Below are positions 33,738 through 42,929 of a stretch of DNA of 62,306 nucleotides, piece by piece (the first letter of the stretch is position 1; each line of letters begins with the position of its first letter). The stretch lies in contig QXXL01000052.1 in assembly GCA_009911505.1 (NCBI GenBank), positions 1 to 62,306 on the forward strand, given 5' to 3'. The notes under the pieces are model-generated. The model made no database searches. It saw nothing but the letters and a program-made list of their open reading frames with translations, and was not told the origin of the DNA. Origin of the DNA: Lachnospiraceae bacterium (GTDB lineage: Bacteria; Bacillota; Clostridia; Lachnospirales; Lachnospiraceae). Both the position numbers and the translations under genes were made by a program.

Positions 33738-33842
33738 TTTTACCTCCTTGCCCGGATTACGCCTGATCCGGGAAGCTTACTTCCCGGTAGCCACGCCGCC
33801 CGCAGGCTGCTATATGCAGCTGTATTTTTTGCGGGCGTATGC
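33738..33842 (-). promoter_or_regulatory. structured leader of glnN
   Basis: Between an early terminator-like hairpin and the glnN start codon the transcript can form at least three more hairpins: CGCCCGCA with TGCGGGCG, CCGGGAAG with CTTCCCGG, and CCGGAT with ATCCGG. The ribosome site AAGGAGG follows directly. The layout suggests transcription attenuation of glnN; no known riboswitch was recognised. Confidence 0.5.
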
Positions 33843-33875
33843 AAAAAAAGGGTATCCCACTAATGGAACACCCTT
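33843..33875 (-). terminator. terminator/attenuator in the glnN leader
   Basis: 11-bp stem with two wobble pairs (33848-33858 with 33865-33875), hexaloop, then seven T on the minus strand. It lies only ~30 nt after the glnN promoter, so it is more likely an attenuator than the terminator of fba. Confidence 0.8.
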
Positions 33876-33908
33876 GTTCGTCTCTGCACATCCGATTCAC
33901 TTGGTATT

Positions 33909-33937
33909 AAAATACACGAAATAAAACGAAAATGCAA
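33909..33937 (-). promoter_or_regulatory. promoter of glnN leader
   Basis: Minus strand TTGCAT (33937-33932), 17-nt spacer, TATTTT (33914-33909). Confidence 0.7.
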
Positions 33938-34011
33938 TAGCCTTTTTGTACTTTTTCTGTTTTATACAACTTTTGTATTGTTCAAAAAAAATTTTTAGTT
34001 ATATTTACAAC

Positions 34012-34875
34012 TTATGCTTTGCCTACGGAACCAAATAATTCCATTTTCTCTTTTACGGTTGCTTTGATTGCTTCTGCGCCTGGAGCCAAAAGCTTACGCG
34101 GGTCAAAGCCTTTACCCTGCTGATCCTTACCTGCTTCGATGTATTCGCGTGTCGCTGCTGCGAAGGAGAGCTGGCATTCGGTATTTACGTTGATCTTGGC
34201 TACGCCAAGGGAGATAGCTTTCTTAATCATATCTTCCGGAATCCCGGTACCGCCGTGAAGTACTAACGGCATGTCCCCTGTGAGCTGCTGGATCGCGTCT
34301 AATGTCTCAAAGCTTAAGCCTTCCCAGTTGTCCGGATATTTGCCGTGAATATTGCCGATACCTGCTGCAAGCATATCAATGCCAAGGTCAGCGATAGATT
34401 TGCATTCCTGCGGATCCGCGCATTCGCCCTTGCCGATTACGCCGTCTTCTTCGCCGCCGATTGCGCCGACTTCCGCTTCAATGGACATGTTGTTGTCATG
34501 TGCGATCTTTACCAGCTCGGTTGTCTTTGCAACGTTTTCGTCAATCGGATAATGGGATCCATCGAACATGATGGATGAGAATCCCGCCTCGATACATTTC
34601 ATACATCCGTCATAGGAGCCGTGGTCCAAATGCAGCGCAACCGGAACGGTAATGTTCATTTCTTCAATCATGCCCTTCACCATGCCGACAACTGTCTTAT
34701 AGCCTGTCATATACTTGCCTGCCCCCTCGGATACGCCTAAGATAACCGGGGAATTTAACTCCTGTGCAGTTGCAAGGATGGACTTTGTCCACTCTAAGTT
34801 GTTGATGTTGAACTGGCCTACTGCATAGTGGCCTGCTTTTGCTTTGTCAAGCATTTCTTTTGCTGATACTAACAT
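34012..34875 (-). CDS. fba: class II fructose-1,6-bisphosphate aldolase
   Basis: 287-aa zinc-dependent aldolase of glycolysis and gluconeogenesis, splitting fructose-1,6-bisphosphate into two trioses. Seen: catalytic Asp and zinc His in VALHLDHGSYDGCM, the Glu ligand region SIEAEVGAIGGEED, the phosphate-binding HGGTGIPEDMIKKAI and KINVNTECQ. Length is typical of the short class IIB group. Start ATG with AAGGAGAG upstream; a TATACT box lies at ~34911 with a poor -35. Codon choice looks highly expressed. Stands between the dagK-like gene and glnN on the same strand. Confidence 0.98.
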   Translation of the reverse strand: MLVSAKEMLDKAKAGHYAVGQFNINNLEWTKSILATAQELNSPVILGVSEGAGKYMTGYKTVVGMVKGMIEEMNITVPVALHLDHGSYDGCMKCIEAGFSSIMFDGSHYPIDENVAKTTELVKIAHDNNMSIEAEVGAIGGEEDGVIGKGECADPQECKSIADLGIDMLAAGIGNIHGKYPDNWEGLSFETLDAIQQLTGDMPLVLHGGTGIPEDMIKKAISLGVAKINVNTECQLSFAAATREYIEAGKDQQGKGFDPRKLLAPGAEAIKATVKEKMELFGSVGKA

Positions 34876-34957
34876 AATGTATTCTCTCCTTTTTTGTTTT
34901 TGGTTGTTTATAGTATAGCCTAAATTCTGGGAAAAAGGAAGGGGGTTTGTAAAGTTT

Positions 34958-35848
34958 TTACCTCTTTTTCACCATAATCTCAAGCGCCTTATGCTGGTTT
35001 TTTATATCCACCTCCCGCACTTTCCCGCCGAACTCCCCGTCTAATGTCCATGGTATCTCCTCTTCCGAAAGTATCGCAACATGATCGCTTTTCCCGGAAT
35101 AAATCAAATCCGTATCGTCAATCAAATTCGTTAATGAAGCCAGTATTTCATTCAGCTCTGCAAAATTTTTGGGGCAGCGTATCAGCGTCACTTCAAATTT
35201 GCCGTCATCCAGCAGTATATTCTTACCTGTCATATTTTTAAAACCGCCCACGGAATTGGAATTTGTCACCATCCCGTAAATAAATTCGTCCTCAATGACA
35301 ATATCATTATATTCAACCCGCATATAATACGACGTAATCTCTGGCAGGCTCTTGACCCCTTCCAGAAAATAAGCCGCATGCCCCAGTATGTTTTTCCATT
35401 CCTGCCTTGTCTGGTAAGAAACGGATGTAAATATCCCAAACGCCGCAACATAAATAAACGATTTATCATTAAACGCCCCCACATCGCACGCAAACTTACG
35501 GCCCGAAACGGCAATCTGCGCCGCTTTGATCATATCCCGTGGGATTTTTAATGAATTCGCAAAATCGTTTGTGCTCCCAGCCGGGATATATCCCAGCGGA
35601 ACCCTCTGTCCGCATCGCATTAAGCCGCCCACCGTTTCGTCAAGCGTACCGTCGCCTCCGCTGCACACAATCAAATCAAAATCTGCGGCACGCCCTTCTG
35701 CCAGCCTCCGTGCATCTTCCTTGCCTTGCGTAGGATAAATAGTGACCTCATAAGATTCCTTTACCATAATATCTAAAATCTGCATCAGCTTTGTTTTAAT
35801 CTGGCCTTTCCCTGCCTGGGGGTTAAATATAAATAACAGTTTCTTCAT
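34958..35848 (-). CDS. diacylglycerol/lipid kinase (DagK/YegS/BmrU family)
   Basis: 296-aa lipid kinase with the NAD-kinase-like fold. N-terminal domain (~1-135) with NPQAGKG, the nucleotide-binding VCSGGDGTLDETVGGL and PAGSTNDFANSLKI; C-terminal beta domain (~140-296) with DVGAFNDKSFIYVAAFG and DDGKFEVTLIR. It phosphorylates diacylglycerol or a similar lipid at the membrane, recycling lipid from lipoteichoic acid synthesis. Its start overlaps the whiA stop by four bases, so it is the last gene of the murB-rapZ-whiA unit. Confidence 0.94.
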   Translation of the reverse strand: MKKLLFIFNPQAGKGQIKTKLMQILDIMVKESYEVTIYPTQGKEDARRLAEGRAADFDLIVCSGGDGTLDETVGGLMRCGQRVPLGYIPAGSTNDFANSLKIPRDMIKAAQIAVSGRKFACDVGAFNDKSFIYVAAFGIFTSVSYQTRQEWKNILGHAAYFLEGVKSLPEITSYYMRVEYNDIVIEDEFIYGMVTNSNSVGGFKNMTGKNILLDDGKFEVTLIRCPKNFAELNEILASLTNLIDDTDLIYSGKSDHVAILSEEEIPWTLDGEFGGKVREVDIKNQHKALEIMVKKR

Positions 35849-36762
35849 GATATCTTCTCACCTCTGCCCTTTGCCCCAAGTTCCGCTGCTATTTCCGAAA
35901 TACGCCGCAGCCTGTGGTTAACGCCGGATTTGCCAACCGGAGGGCTTAAATATGTACCAAGCTCCTTAAGGGGGGCATCCGGATACTCAAGGCGTAAGAC
36001 TGCTATTTCTTTTAAATTGTCTGGAAGGCTCTCTAGCCCTTTTTTGTTTTTGATAAAGTGGATATCCTCTATCTGCCTAACGGCTGCGCCTACGGTTTTG
36101 CTGATGTTGGCAGTTTCACAGTTTACCTTGCGGTTGACGGCATTCCTCATTTCCTTGACAATCCTGACATTCTCCAGATCCAGCAGCGCCCCATGCGCTT
36201 CCATGATGTTTAGCAAATCAACAATATTGGCCCCTTCCTTGACATAGACCACCTGGTTTTTCTTGCGGGCAACAGTTTTCGCATCCATTCCAAAGCTATT
36301 TATGGTATTTTTTAGCTGCAGCGCCTGTGCCGCGGTGTGGCAGACAATTTCAAAGTGGTATGCTTTTCTTGGATCGCTTAAAGAACCGGAAGCCAAAAAC
36401 GCACCGCGGATAAACGCCCTCTTGCAGCAAGGCTGCTGTATCAAAAGCCCGTCTACCGTTTCTGTATTACAAAAGCACATATCCTTTTTATCCCACATTT
36501 TTATGCTTTCCAAAACCTTTAGAGCCGTATCCCCCATAAGCCCCCCTTCGGGCTCCTGAAGGCCAAACAGCAAAGAAAGCAGCAGGCGGTACTTATGCCC
36601 CAGCAGGGCATGCTCCGTGCCAGCCCGAAGCCGTACACCGCCTTCCACTAAGCTGATATTTCCCGCAAAACTGATAATGGCGGAAAGCTCCGCAAGCCGG
36701 CAATGCCTGCCTGCGCCTGCCCGTTCCGCCAGCTCTTTTTTGATCTCACCTGAAAATGACAT
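35845..36762 (-). CDS. whiA: DNA-binding protein WhiA
   Basis: 305-aa protein combining a degenerate LAGLIDADG homing-endonuclease fold (~1-210) with a C-terminal helix-turn-helix (~220-300; LPDNLKEIAVLRLEYPDAPL, PPVGKSGVNHRLRRI). In Bacillus it affects chromosome segregation and division; in Streptomyces it controls sporulation. N terminus MSFSGEIKKELA is diagnostic. One nucleotide separates it from rapZ upstream, and it overlaps the lipid kinase gene, the usual Firmicute order. Confidence 0.97.
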   Translation of the reverse strand: MSFSGEIKKELAERAGAGRHCRLAELSAIISFAGNISLVEGGVRLRAGTEHALLGHKYRLLLSLLFGLQEPEGGLMGDTALKVLESIKMWDKKDMCFCNTETVDGLLIQQPCCKRAFIRGAFLASGSLSDPRKAYHFEIVCHTAAQALQLKNTINSFGMDAKTVARKKNQVVYVKEGANIVDLLNIMEAHGALLDLENVRIVKEMRNAVNRKVNCETANISKTVGAAVRQIEDIHFIKNKKGLESLPDNLKEIAVLRLEYPDAPLKELGTYLSPPVGKSGVNHRLRRISEIAAELGAKGRGEKIS

Positions 36763-36763
36763 T

Positions 36764-37636
36764 TTAATTCCTCAACACATCTTTCTCAATATCCCTGTGT
36801 TCTATTTTAAGCCCGTATTCCTTACAGTTGGCAAGCTGTTTGTACAGCTCGTTCGCCAGCGTAACGGAACGGTGCTTGCCGCCAGTACACCCAATGCTGA
36901 TCACAAGCTGGTTTTTACCCTCTATGATATAATTTGGAATTAGAAAATTCACCATATCTGCCAGTTTTATAAGGAACATATGGGCTTCTTTAAACTGCAG
37001 CACATAATCCTGGATTTCCTTGTCATTGCCGCTTTTTTGGCGCAGCCCTTCAACGTAAAACGGGTTAGGCAGAAAACGCACGTCAAAGACCAGATCCGAA
37101 TCCGCCGGAATCCCGTATTTAAACCCAAACGACAATATGGTTATAAACAAATTTTTATAATCCTGCTGTTTTACAAAAATCTTATCCAGCTCCGCCCACA
37201 GCTCACGCGTAAGCATCCTGCTGGTATCTATAATATAATCCGCCCTCTGGCGCAAAAAATGTAACCTGCTGCGCTCTTTTTGCAGCCCCACCCCAACACG
37301 CTCCCCGCCGGAAAGCGGATGGCTGCGCCTGGTTTCCTTGTAGCGTTTGACCAGTACCGCATCCTCTGCATCCAAAAATAAAATCTCCGGTAATTTGCCC
37401 CCCTCAGTCAGGCGGTTTAATACGGCGTGCAGCTCGGATAGGGAGTTGCCGCTGCGTATATCGACGCCTATCGCAAACTTCTGCAGCTCATCCTGGCTGG
37501 ATTCCGAAAGCTCCACAAACTTTTCAATCAGAGGTATCGGAAGGTTATCTACACAATAAAACCCAATATCCTCCATCATTTTAAGCGCCGTACTCTTCCC
37601 CGCCCCGGACATCCCGGTCAGTATCACTAGCTTCAA
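36764..37636 (-). CDS. rapZ: RNase adapter/nucleotide-binding protein RapZ (YvcJ)
   Basis: 290-aa P-loop protein. Walker A GMSGAGKST at residues 7-15, the segment YCVDNLPIPLI, the Walker-B-like EILFLDAEDAVLVKRYKETRR and C-terminal GCTGGKHRSVTLAN. In E. coli RapZ controls GlmS through RNase E; in Bacillus YvcJ affects competence and hydrolyses nucleotides. The start is TTG at 37636, with GGGGGATTAGGA in front. Sits one base before whiA, 41 nt after murB. Confidence 0.97.
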   Translation of the reverse strand: MKLVILTGMSGAGKSTALKMMEDIGFYCVDNLPIPLIEKFVELSESSQDELQKFAIGVDIRSGNSLSELHAVLNRLTEGGKLPEILFLDAEDAVLVKRYKETRRSHPLSGGERVGVGLQKERSRLHFLRQRADYIIDTSRMLTRELWAELDKIFVKQQDYKNLFITILSFGFKYGIPADSDLVFDVRFLPNPFYVEGLRQKSGNDKEIQDYVLQFKEAHMFLIKLADMVNFLIPNYIIEGKNQLVISIGCTGGKHRSVTLANELYKQLANCKEYGLKIEHRDIEKDVLRN

Positions 37637-37677
37637 TCCTAATCCCCCTGTTTTATTCCACTGTTAAAACCAATCTG

Positions 37678-38589
37678 CTAAAATTCACCCAGCAGCTTCA
37701 CTTCTGTTTCTAGTTCCACACCAAAACGCTCTTGTACCGTCCTTTGCACATGCCTAATCAGGGCTAAAATATCAGCCGCGGCAGCGCCGCCCCGGTTAAT
37801 TACAAATCCGCAGTGCTTCGGCGATACTTGCGCGCCGCCGATTGAAAACCCGGCAAGCCCCGCATCCATAATCAGCTTTCCGGCAAACTGCCCGGGCGGG
37901 CGCTTAAACGTGCTGCCCGCGCTCGGGTAGTTTAGCGGCTGCTTACTGATACGCTTCGCCTTCAGCTCTTCCATCTGTTCTAAAATACCTGCCGGATCCG
38001 CGCTTTGCAGTGCAAACGTCACCGCAAGTACCAGATACCCGTTCTCAGGCACGCAGCTGTGGCGGTAGGAAAACGCCATCTGCCCCGCCGGAAGCTTTAA
38101 AATGCGCCCGTCCTTTGTAAGCACCGTCACGGCGGCGGCAATATCCTTAACCTCACCGCCGTACGCCCCGGCATTCATCACTACCGCGCCTCCTACGCTG
38201 CCCGGAATCCCGGCGGCAAATTCCATGCCTGAAAGCCCATGGCGGTACGCTTCGTATGCCGTTTTGGACAGCAGCGCCCCCGCCTGTGCCGTAACGTGCT
38301 CCCCGTCCACCGAAACTTTTGCCATACGGCTTCCTATCTCAATCACTGCCCCCCGGATCCCTTTATCGCCCACCAGAAGGTTACTCCCGTTGCCGATTAC
38401 CGTCACCGGAATCCCATACGCTGCTATCCGTTCCATTACTATAGGAAGCCCGGCGGCATCCGGCATAAGATACAAATCTGCCGGGCCGCCCGCGCGAAAC
38501 GTCGTATGGCGGGCTAACGGCTCATCCCTTAGGACCCGCCCTTCCCCTAATACCGATTCCAATTCCTTTTGTAACTGTTCTACGCCCAT
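37678..38589 (-). CDS. murB: UDP-N-acetylenolpyruvoylglucosamine reductase MurB
   Basis: 303-aa FAD enzyme that reduces the enolpyruvyl group to give UDP-MurNAc, an early cytoplasmic step of peptidoglycan synthesis. FAD-binding region ~25-190 with HTTFRAGGPADLYLMP, VIGNGSNLLVGDKGIRG and GIPGSVGGAVVMNAGAYGGE; C-terminal catalytic part with YRHSCVPENGYLVL, PSAGSTFKRPPGQFAGKLI and the final FVINRGGAAAADI. This is the type IIb form common in Firmicutes. Starts 48 nt after the aminopeptidase gene. Confidence 0.97.
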   Translation of the reverse strand: MGVEQLQKELESVLGEGRVLRDEPLARHTTFRAGGPADLYLMPDAAGLPIVMERIAAYGIPVTVIGNGSNLLVGDKGIRGAVIEIGSRMAKVSVDGEHVTAQAGALLSKTAYEAYRHGLSGMEFAAGIPGSVGGAVVMNAGAYGGEVKDIAAAVTVLTKDGRILKLPAGQMAFSYRHSCVPENGYLVLAVTFALQSADPAGILEQMEELKAKRISKQPLNYPSAGSTFKRPPGQFAGKLIMDAGLAGFSIGGAQVSPKHCGFVINRGGAAAADILALIRHVQRTVQERFGVELETEVKLLGEF

Positions 38590-38637
38590 CTTACCCCTTT
38601 CGCAAGCCAGCCTTGTACACCGCCTATGCCAAACTGG

Positions 38638-40035
38638 TTACATATCCTCCAAAAACGCCACATACCCTAACAGCGCTTCGTACAAATCCACCTTGCTGAT
38701 AATCTCCCACGGAGCATGCATATTTAACACTGCCACGCCGCTGTCAATCACCTGCATCCCGTAATTTGCCAGAATATAAGCAATCGTGCCGCCGCCGCCC
38801 TGGTCAACCTTTCCAAGCTCCGCAGTCTGGTAAGCGATATTGCGTTCATCCAGTATATGGCGGATCCTTGCCATATATTCCGCATTTGCGTCATTGGAAC
38901 CGCTCTTGCCTCTGGATCCGGTATATTTGTTAAACACAAGCCCCTTTCCGAAATAAGCTGCATTGCGTTTTTCCATAACCTCCGGATAATTCGGATCATA
39001 CGCGGCGCTGACATCTGAAGAAAGCACCTTAGAACTGCGCATTGCACGGCGGACCGCAAGATCTGAATCACGCCCCATCAGATTTAAAATCTCTGCTACG
39101 GCATCCTCAAAAAACCGGGAATGCATACCGGTCGCCCCGACGCTTCCGATCTCTTCCTTGTCCACCAGCAGGCATACGCAGGTCTTTTCCGGATCCGATA
39201 CCCTTAACATCGCTTCAAACGACGGATAAGCGCAGACCCGGTCGTCATGCCCGTAGCCCATCACCATGCTGCGGTCAAAGCCGTAATCCCTCGCTTCGCC
39301 TGCCGGGACCACCTCAATCTCTGCCGAAAGGAAATCCTCTTCCGCCACGCCATAGGTTTCTTTTAAGATCCGCAGAATATTTTTCTTTACCGCTTCTTTT
39401 GCGGCTTCTCCCTCTTCCTTTGCCAGAGACGGAATGCTGCCGATCAAAACGTCCAGCTTCTCCCCTTCAATCATCTTAGCGGCTTTTTTCTCCATCTGAT
39501 CGCCGGAAAGGTGGATCAGAAGATCACTGACGCCAAAAACCGGATCGCCCGGCTTATCTCCGATGTTTACCGGCACTACCGTGCCGTCCGTCTTTGCAAA
39601 CACGCCGTGTAAAGCAAGCGGAAGCGCTACCCACTGGTATTTCTTCACGCCGCCGTAATAATGGGTGTCAAGCATCGCCATCTGGGTATCCTCGTACAGC
39701 GGCACCTGCTTAATATCCAGGCGCGGCGAATCAATGTGCGCGCCAAGAATATTCATCCCGGATTCCAACTCCTGCTTTCCGATGATAAAAAGCGCCATTG
39801 CTTTGCCCATATTATTCACATAGACCTTATCGCCCGCTTTTAGGCACTCTCCTCGTCCGATCAGCCCGGACAGCTCCATAAAACCTGCTTCAATTGCCCG
39901 TTTTTCAAATTCCTGTACGCATTCGCGTTCTGTCTTGCAGTCGGAAAGGAACCTGCGGTATTCTTTGGCAAATTCGTTTACCGGCTGCCTGCTTTCCCCT
40001 TCGGGGTATTTTTCCCATGCATTTTTGTTTTCCAT
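38638..40035 (-). CDS. M18-family aminopeptidase
   Basis: 465-aa cytoplasmic zinc aminopeptidase that removes N-terminal residues (aspartyl-type or broad) from peptides. Family marks: GAHIDSPRLDIKQVPLYEDT with a metal His-Asp pair, LLVDKEEIGSVGATGM with the catalytic Glu-Glu, SSDVSAAYDPNYPEVMEKRN and the C-terminal DQGGGGTIAYILANYGMQVI with the last metal ligand near DSGVAVLNMHAPWE. The frame opens at 40182, but ATG 40033-40035 starts the normal N terminus. It belongs to the ApeA/LAP4-like group. Lies between hprK and murB on the same strand; this insertion is common in Lachnospiraceae. Confidence 0.94.
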   Translation of the reverse strand: MENKNAWEKYPEGESRQPVNEFAKEYRRFLSDCKTERECVQEFEKRAIEAGFMELSGLIGRGECLKAGDKVYVNNMGKAMALFIIGKQELESGMNILGAHIDSPRLDIKQVPLYEDTQMAMLDTHYYGGVKKYQWVALPLALHGVFAKTDGTVVPVNIGDKPGDPVFGVSDLLIHLSGDQMEKKAAKMIEGEKLDVLIGSIPSLAKEEGEAAKEAVKKNILRILKETYGVAEEDFLSAEIEVVPAGEARDYGFDRSMVMGYGHDDRVCAYPSFEAMLRVSDPEKTCVCLLVDKEEIGSVGATGMHSRFFEDAVAEILNLMGRDSDLAVRRAMRSSKVLSSDVSAAYDPNYPEVMEKRNAAYFGKGLVFNKYTGSRGKSGSNDANAEYMARIRHILDERNIAYQTAELGKVDQGGGGTIAYILANYGMQVIDSGVAVLNMHAPWEIISKVDLYEALLGYVAFLEDM

Positions 40036-40072
40036 TTTTTGTGCTCTTCTTTCTATTATTATTTGCCCGTTT

Positions 40073-41008
40073 TTATTCCTCTTCGCTGCCCTTTGTGAGG
40101 TTGGCCTGTACGCGGCGGTACAGCTCCTGTGCGGCATTGTAGCCCATTTTCTTCTGGCGGTGGTTGACCGCGGCCGCTTCACAGATTACTGCCAGGTTGC
40201 GCCCCGGGCGGATGGGCAGTGAATGGCACACTACCTGGTTGCCTAAGATTTCCGTGTATTCCTCTTTTAATCCAAGGCGGTCGTAATCGTTTTCTTTTTT
40301 CCAGTCCTCCAGCTTGATGACCAGATCGATATTCTGTTTTTGCTTAACGCATTCCACACCAAACAGCGTCTTAACATCGATGATGCCGATCCCCCTTAAC
40401 TCAATAAAATACCGGGTAATGTCCGGCGATGTCCCGATTAGTGTGTGGCCGTTGATTTTTCGGATCTCAACTACATCGTCCGTCACCAGGCGATGGCCCC
40501 TTTTAACCAGCTCAAGCGCCGCTTCGCTCTTTCCGATACCGCTTTCCCCCATAATCAAAAGCCCTTCGCCGTATACGTCTACCAATACCCCATGGATCGT
40601 TACGCAGGGCGCCAGCTCCTCGGTTAGGATATTAATAATCCCCGCCATAAATTCGGAAGTGGGCTGGGCGGTGCCAAGCACTGGTACGCCGTTTTTCTTA
40701 GCCGTTTCCAAAAACATGGCGTCCGGTTCAAATTCACGGCAGAAAATCACACAGGGGATGTCATACGCAAGAAATTCGTCATAAATCTTTTTACGCTCCT
40801 CTTCTGTTTTTTTCTGCAGGTAAGCATACTCCACCATGCCGATAATCTCAACGCGGGACGGGTCAAAATATTCAAAATAGCCGCTTAACTGCAGCGCCGG
40901 GCGGTTCACATCGGAGAGAAGGATGTGTTTTTCCTTTAATTCAATCTCTTCGGTAAAATTTTTCAGTTCCATTTTTTTCGCGATTTTTGCTACGCTTACA
41001 CCATCCAT
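40073..41008 (-). CDS. hprK: HPr kinase/phosphorylase
   Basis: 311-aa bifunctional enzyme that phosphorylates Ser46 of HPr when sugar is plentiful and removes it when phosphate is high, driving CcpA-dependent catabolite repression. N-terminal domain ~1-130; catalytic domain with Walker A GESGIGKSEAALELVKRGHR (~152), DDVVEI, the signature LRGIGIIDVKTLFG and the C-terminal capping region with LPIRPGRNLAVICEAAAVNHR. It supplies the likely carbon control for the GH2 genes nearby, although no cre site was confirmed in their promoters. Confidence 0.98.
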   Translation of the reverse strand: MDGVSVAKIAKKMELKNFTEEIELKEKHILLSDVNRPALQLSGYFEYFDPSRVEIIGMVEYAYLQKKTEEERKKIYDEFLAYDIPCVIFCREFEPDAMFLETAKKNGVPVLGTAQPTSEFMAGIINILTEELAPCVTIHGVLVDVYGEGLLIMGESGIGKSEAALELVKRGHRLVTDDVVEIRKINGHTLIGTSPDITRYFIELRGIGIIDVKTLFGVECVKQKQNIDLVIKLEDWKKENDYDRLGLKEEYTEILGNQVVCHSLPIRPGRNLAVICEAAAVNHRQKKMGYNAAQELYRRVQANLTKGSEEE

Positions 41009-41048
41009 AACTGTTCTTCTCCTTTTCTATTTTATACCAGTCAGTATA

Positions 41049-42929
41049 TCACAGATTGGCCTCTTCTTCAACCGGATGAAAGTACTCAAAGACCGCCTTT
41101 GCCGCCTGTAAATTCATAGAAGGCGTCTCGGCAAGCTCCTTAATGCCTGCCGCGCGGATTTCGTCTAACGAAGCGTAGCGTACCATCAGCGCTTTCCGCC
41201 GCGACGGGCCGATGCCGGGGATATCGTCCAGTACGGAATGCACCTGCCCTTTGCCGCGCAGCGACCTGTGGTATTCAATTGCAAAGCGGTGCGCCTCGTC
41301 CTGGATACGTGTAATCAGCTGAAATCCTGCGCTGTCTCTACGGATCGGGATCTCCGTATTTTGATAGTATAACCCGCGCGTCCGGTGATTATCATCTTTT
41401 ACCATACCGCAGACCGGAATATTTAACCCAAGCTCCTCTAAAACCTGAAGCGCAATATTAACCTGGCCCTTTCCGCCGTCCATCATAATCAAATCCGGAA
41501 ATTTAGAAAAGCTGCCGTAGGTATCCTCAATCCCCTTTTCCTTCAGCTCTTCCTTCTCCTCCTGCCCGTGTAAAAACCGCCGGGAAAGCACCTCCCGCAT
41601 GGAAGCGTAATCATCGGGCCCTAAGACGGTTTTTAACCGGAACTTCCGGTAATCGCTGCGGCAGGGCTTTCCCTTTTCATAGACGACCATGGAACCGACC
41701 GACTGATAGCCGCTGATATTGGAAATATCAAACGCTTCCACCCGCACAATCCCGCTAAGCCCAAGCAGCGCCCCGATTTCCTTCATCGCGCCAATGGTGC
41801 GCCCTTCCTCACGCTTTAGCTTTTCCTTATCCTGCGAAAGCACCAGCCTGGCATTTTTGCAGGCCAGCTCCACAAGCTTTTCCTTCATCCCTTTTTGCGG
41901 GATCTTTATGTATGCCCTCTGCCCGCGCCTGCCGCTCAGCCACTCCTCCATCACGTCTTTTTCTTCCACCGGGCAGGGCAGCATAATCCGTTTGGGGATA
42001 AACGGCGTCCCAGCATAGTACTGCTTGACAAATGCCGTTAAAATCTGGGCGTTTGTGTCCTCCGATGCAATACTCATATAAAAATGCTCCCGCCCAATCA
42101 GCTTTCCGCCCCGGATAAAAAAGACCTGTGCCACCGCGTCTTCCCCGTCCTTTGCAATTCCGATGACATCCCGGTCTTCGTCGTTTGCGTCCGTTATTTT
42201 CTGCTTTTGCGCAATCTGGTTCACGCTGTTTAGCAGGTCCCGGTACTCCGCCGCCTTTTCAAACTGCAGCTTCGCGGAAGCCGCCGCCATTTTCTCCTCT
42301 AACTCCCTTCGTATCCCGGCGTAATCCCCGTTTAAAAACCGCACGGCGCGTTCAATGCGCCCCGCATACTCCTCCTCAGAAATAAAACCCTGGCAGGGGG
42401 CATAACACTGCTTGATATGGTAATTCAGACACGGGCGCTCCTTCCCCGTATCCCGGGGCAGAATACGGCTGCAGGTACGCAGCCCGTATAATTTATTGAG
42501 CAGGTCAATAATATCCTTCACCGCCCCCGCGCTGGTATAAGGCCCGAAATAACGGGACTTGTCTTTTTTTAGCCGGCGTGCAAAAAGGACCCTTGGAAAA
42601 GCTTCCCCCAGAGTCACTTTAATATACGGGTAGGTCTTGTCATCCCGCAGCATGGTATTGTATTTGGGCCTGTGTTCCTTGATCAGATTGCACTCCAGTA
42701 CCAAAGCTTCCAGCTCCGTATCGGTCACAATATATTCAAACCGGGCAATCTGGCGCACCATCTGCGCCTTTTTTAGCCCTTCGTTGTGGCTCGCCTGAAA
42801 ATACTGGTGTACCCGTTTGGTCAAAGACACGGCTTTTCCAATGTAAATAATGGCATCCTTTTTATCATGCATAATATAAACTCCCGGCTGATCCGGGAGT
42901 TTTTTCAATTCCTCTTCCAAGTTAAACAT
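41049..42929 (-). CDS. uvrC: excinuclease ABC subunit UvrC
   Basis: 626-aa nuclease that makes both incisions around bulky DNA damage with UvrA/UvrB. Order: GIY-YIG domain ~10-95 ([19 protein letters not shown]), Cys-rich segment with [30 protein letters not shown] domain ~205-240 for UvrB binding, RNase H-like endonuclease ~370-540 ([32 protein letters not shown]), and tandem helix-hairpin-helix at the C terminus ([15 protein letters not shown]). Start codon overlaps the ftsH stop by one base (TAATG). Confidence 0.98.
   Translation of the reverse strand: MFNLEEELKKLPDQPGVYIMHDKKDAIIYIGKAVSLTKRVHQYFQASHNEGLKKAQMVRQIARFEYIVTDTELEALVLECNLIKEHRPKYNTMLRDDKTYPYIKVTLGEAFPRVLFARRLKKDKSRYFGPYTSAGAVKDIIDLLNKLYGLRTCSRILPRDTGKERPCLNYHIKQCYAPCQGFISEEEYAGRIERAVRFLNGDYAGIRRELEEKMAAASAKLQFEKAAEYRDLLNSVNQIAQKQKITDANDEDRDVIGIAKDGEDAVAQVFFIRGGKLIGREHFYMSIASEDTNAQILTAFVKQYYAGTPFIPKRIMLPCPVEEKDVMEEWLSGRRGQRAYIKIPQKGMKEKLVELACKNARLVLSQDKEKLKREEGRTIGAMKEIGALLGLSGIVRVEAFDISNISGYQSVGSMVVYEKGKPCRSDYRKFRLKTVLGPDDYASMREVLSRRFLHGQEEKEELKEKGIEDTYGSFSKFPDLIMMDGGKGQVNIALQVLEELGLNIPVCGMVKDDNHRTRGLYYQNTEIPIRRDSAGFQLITRIQDEAHRFAIEYHRSLRGKGQVHSVLDDIPGIGPSRRKALMVRYASLDEIRAAGIKELAETPSMNLQAAKAVFEYFHPVEEEANL

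Noticed and set aside
33843..33937. ANTAR antitermination element in the glnN leader
   Set aside because: The terminator hexaloop ATTAGT lacks G at the fourth position and no clear paired first hairpin was found; the leader is described only as an attenuator.
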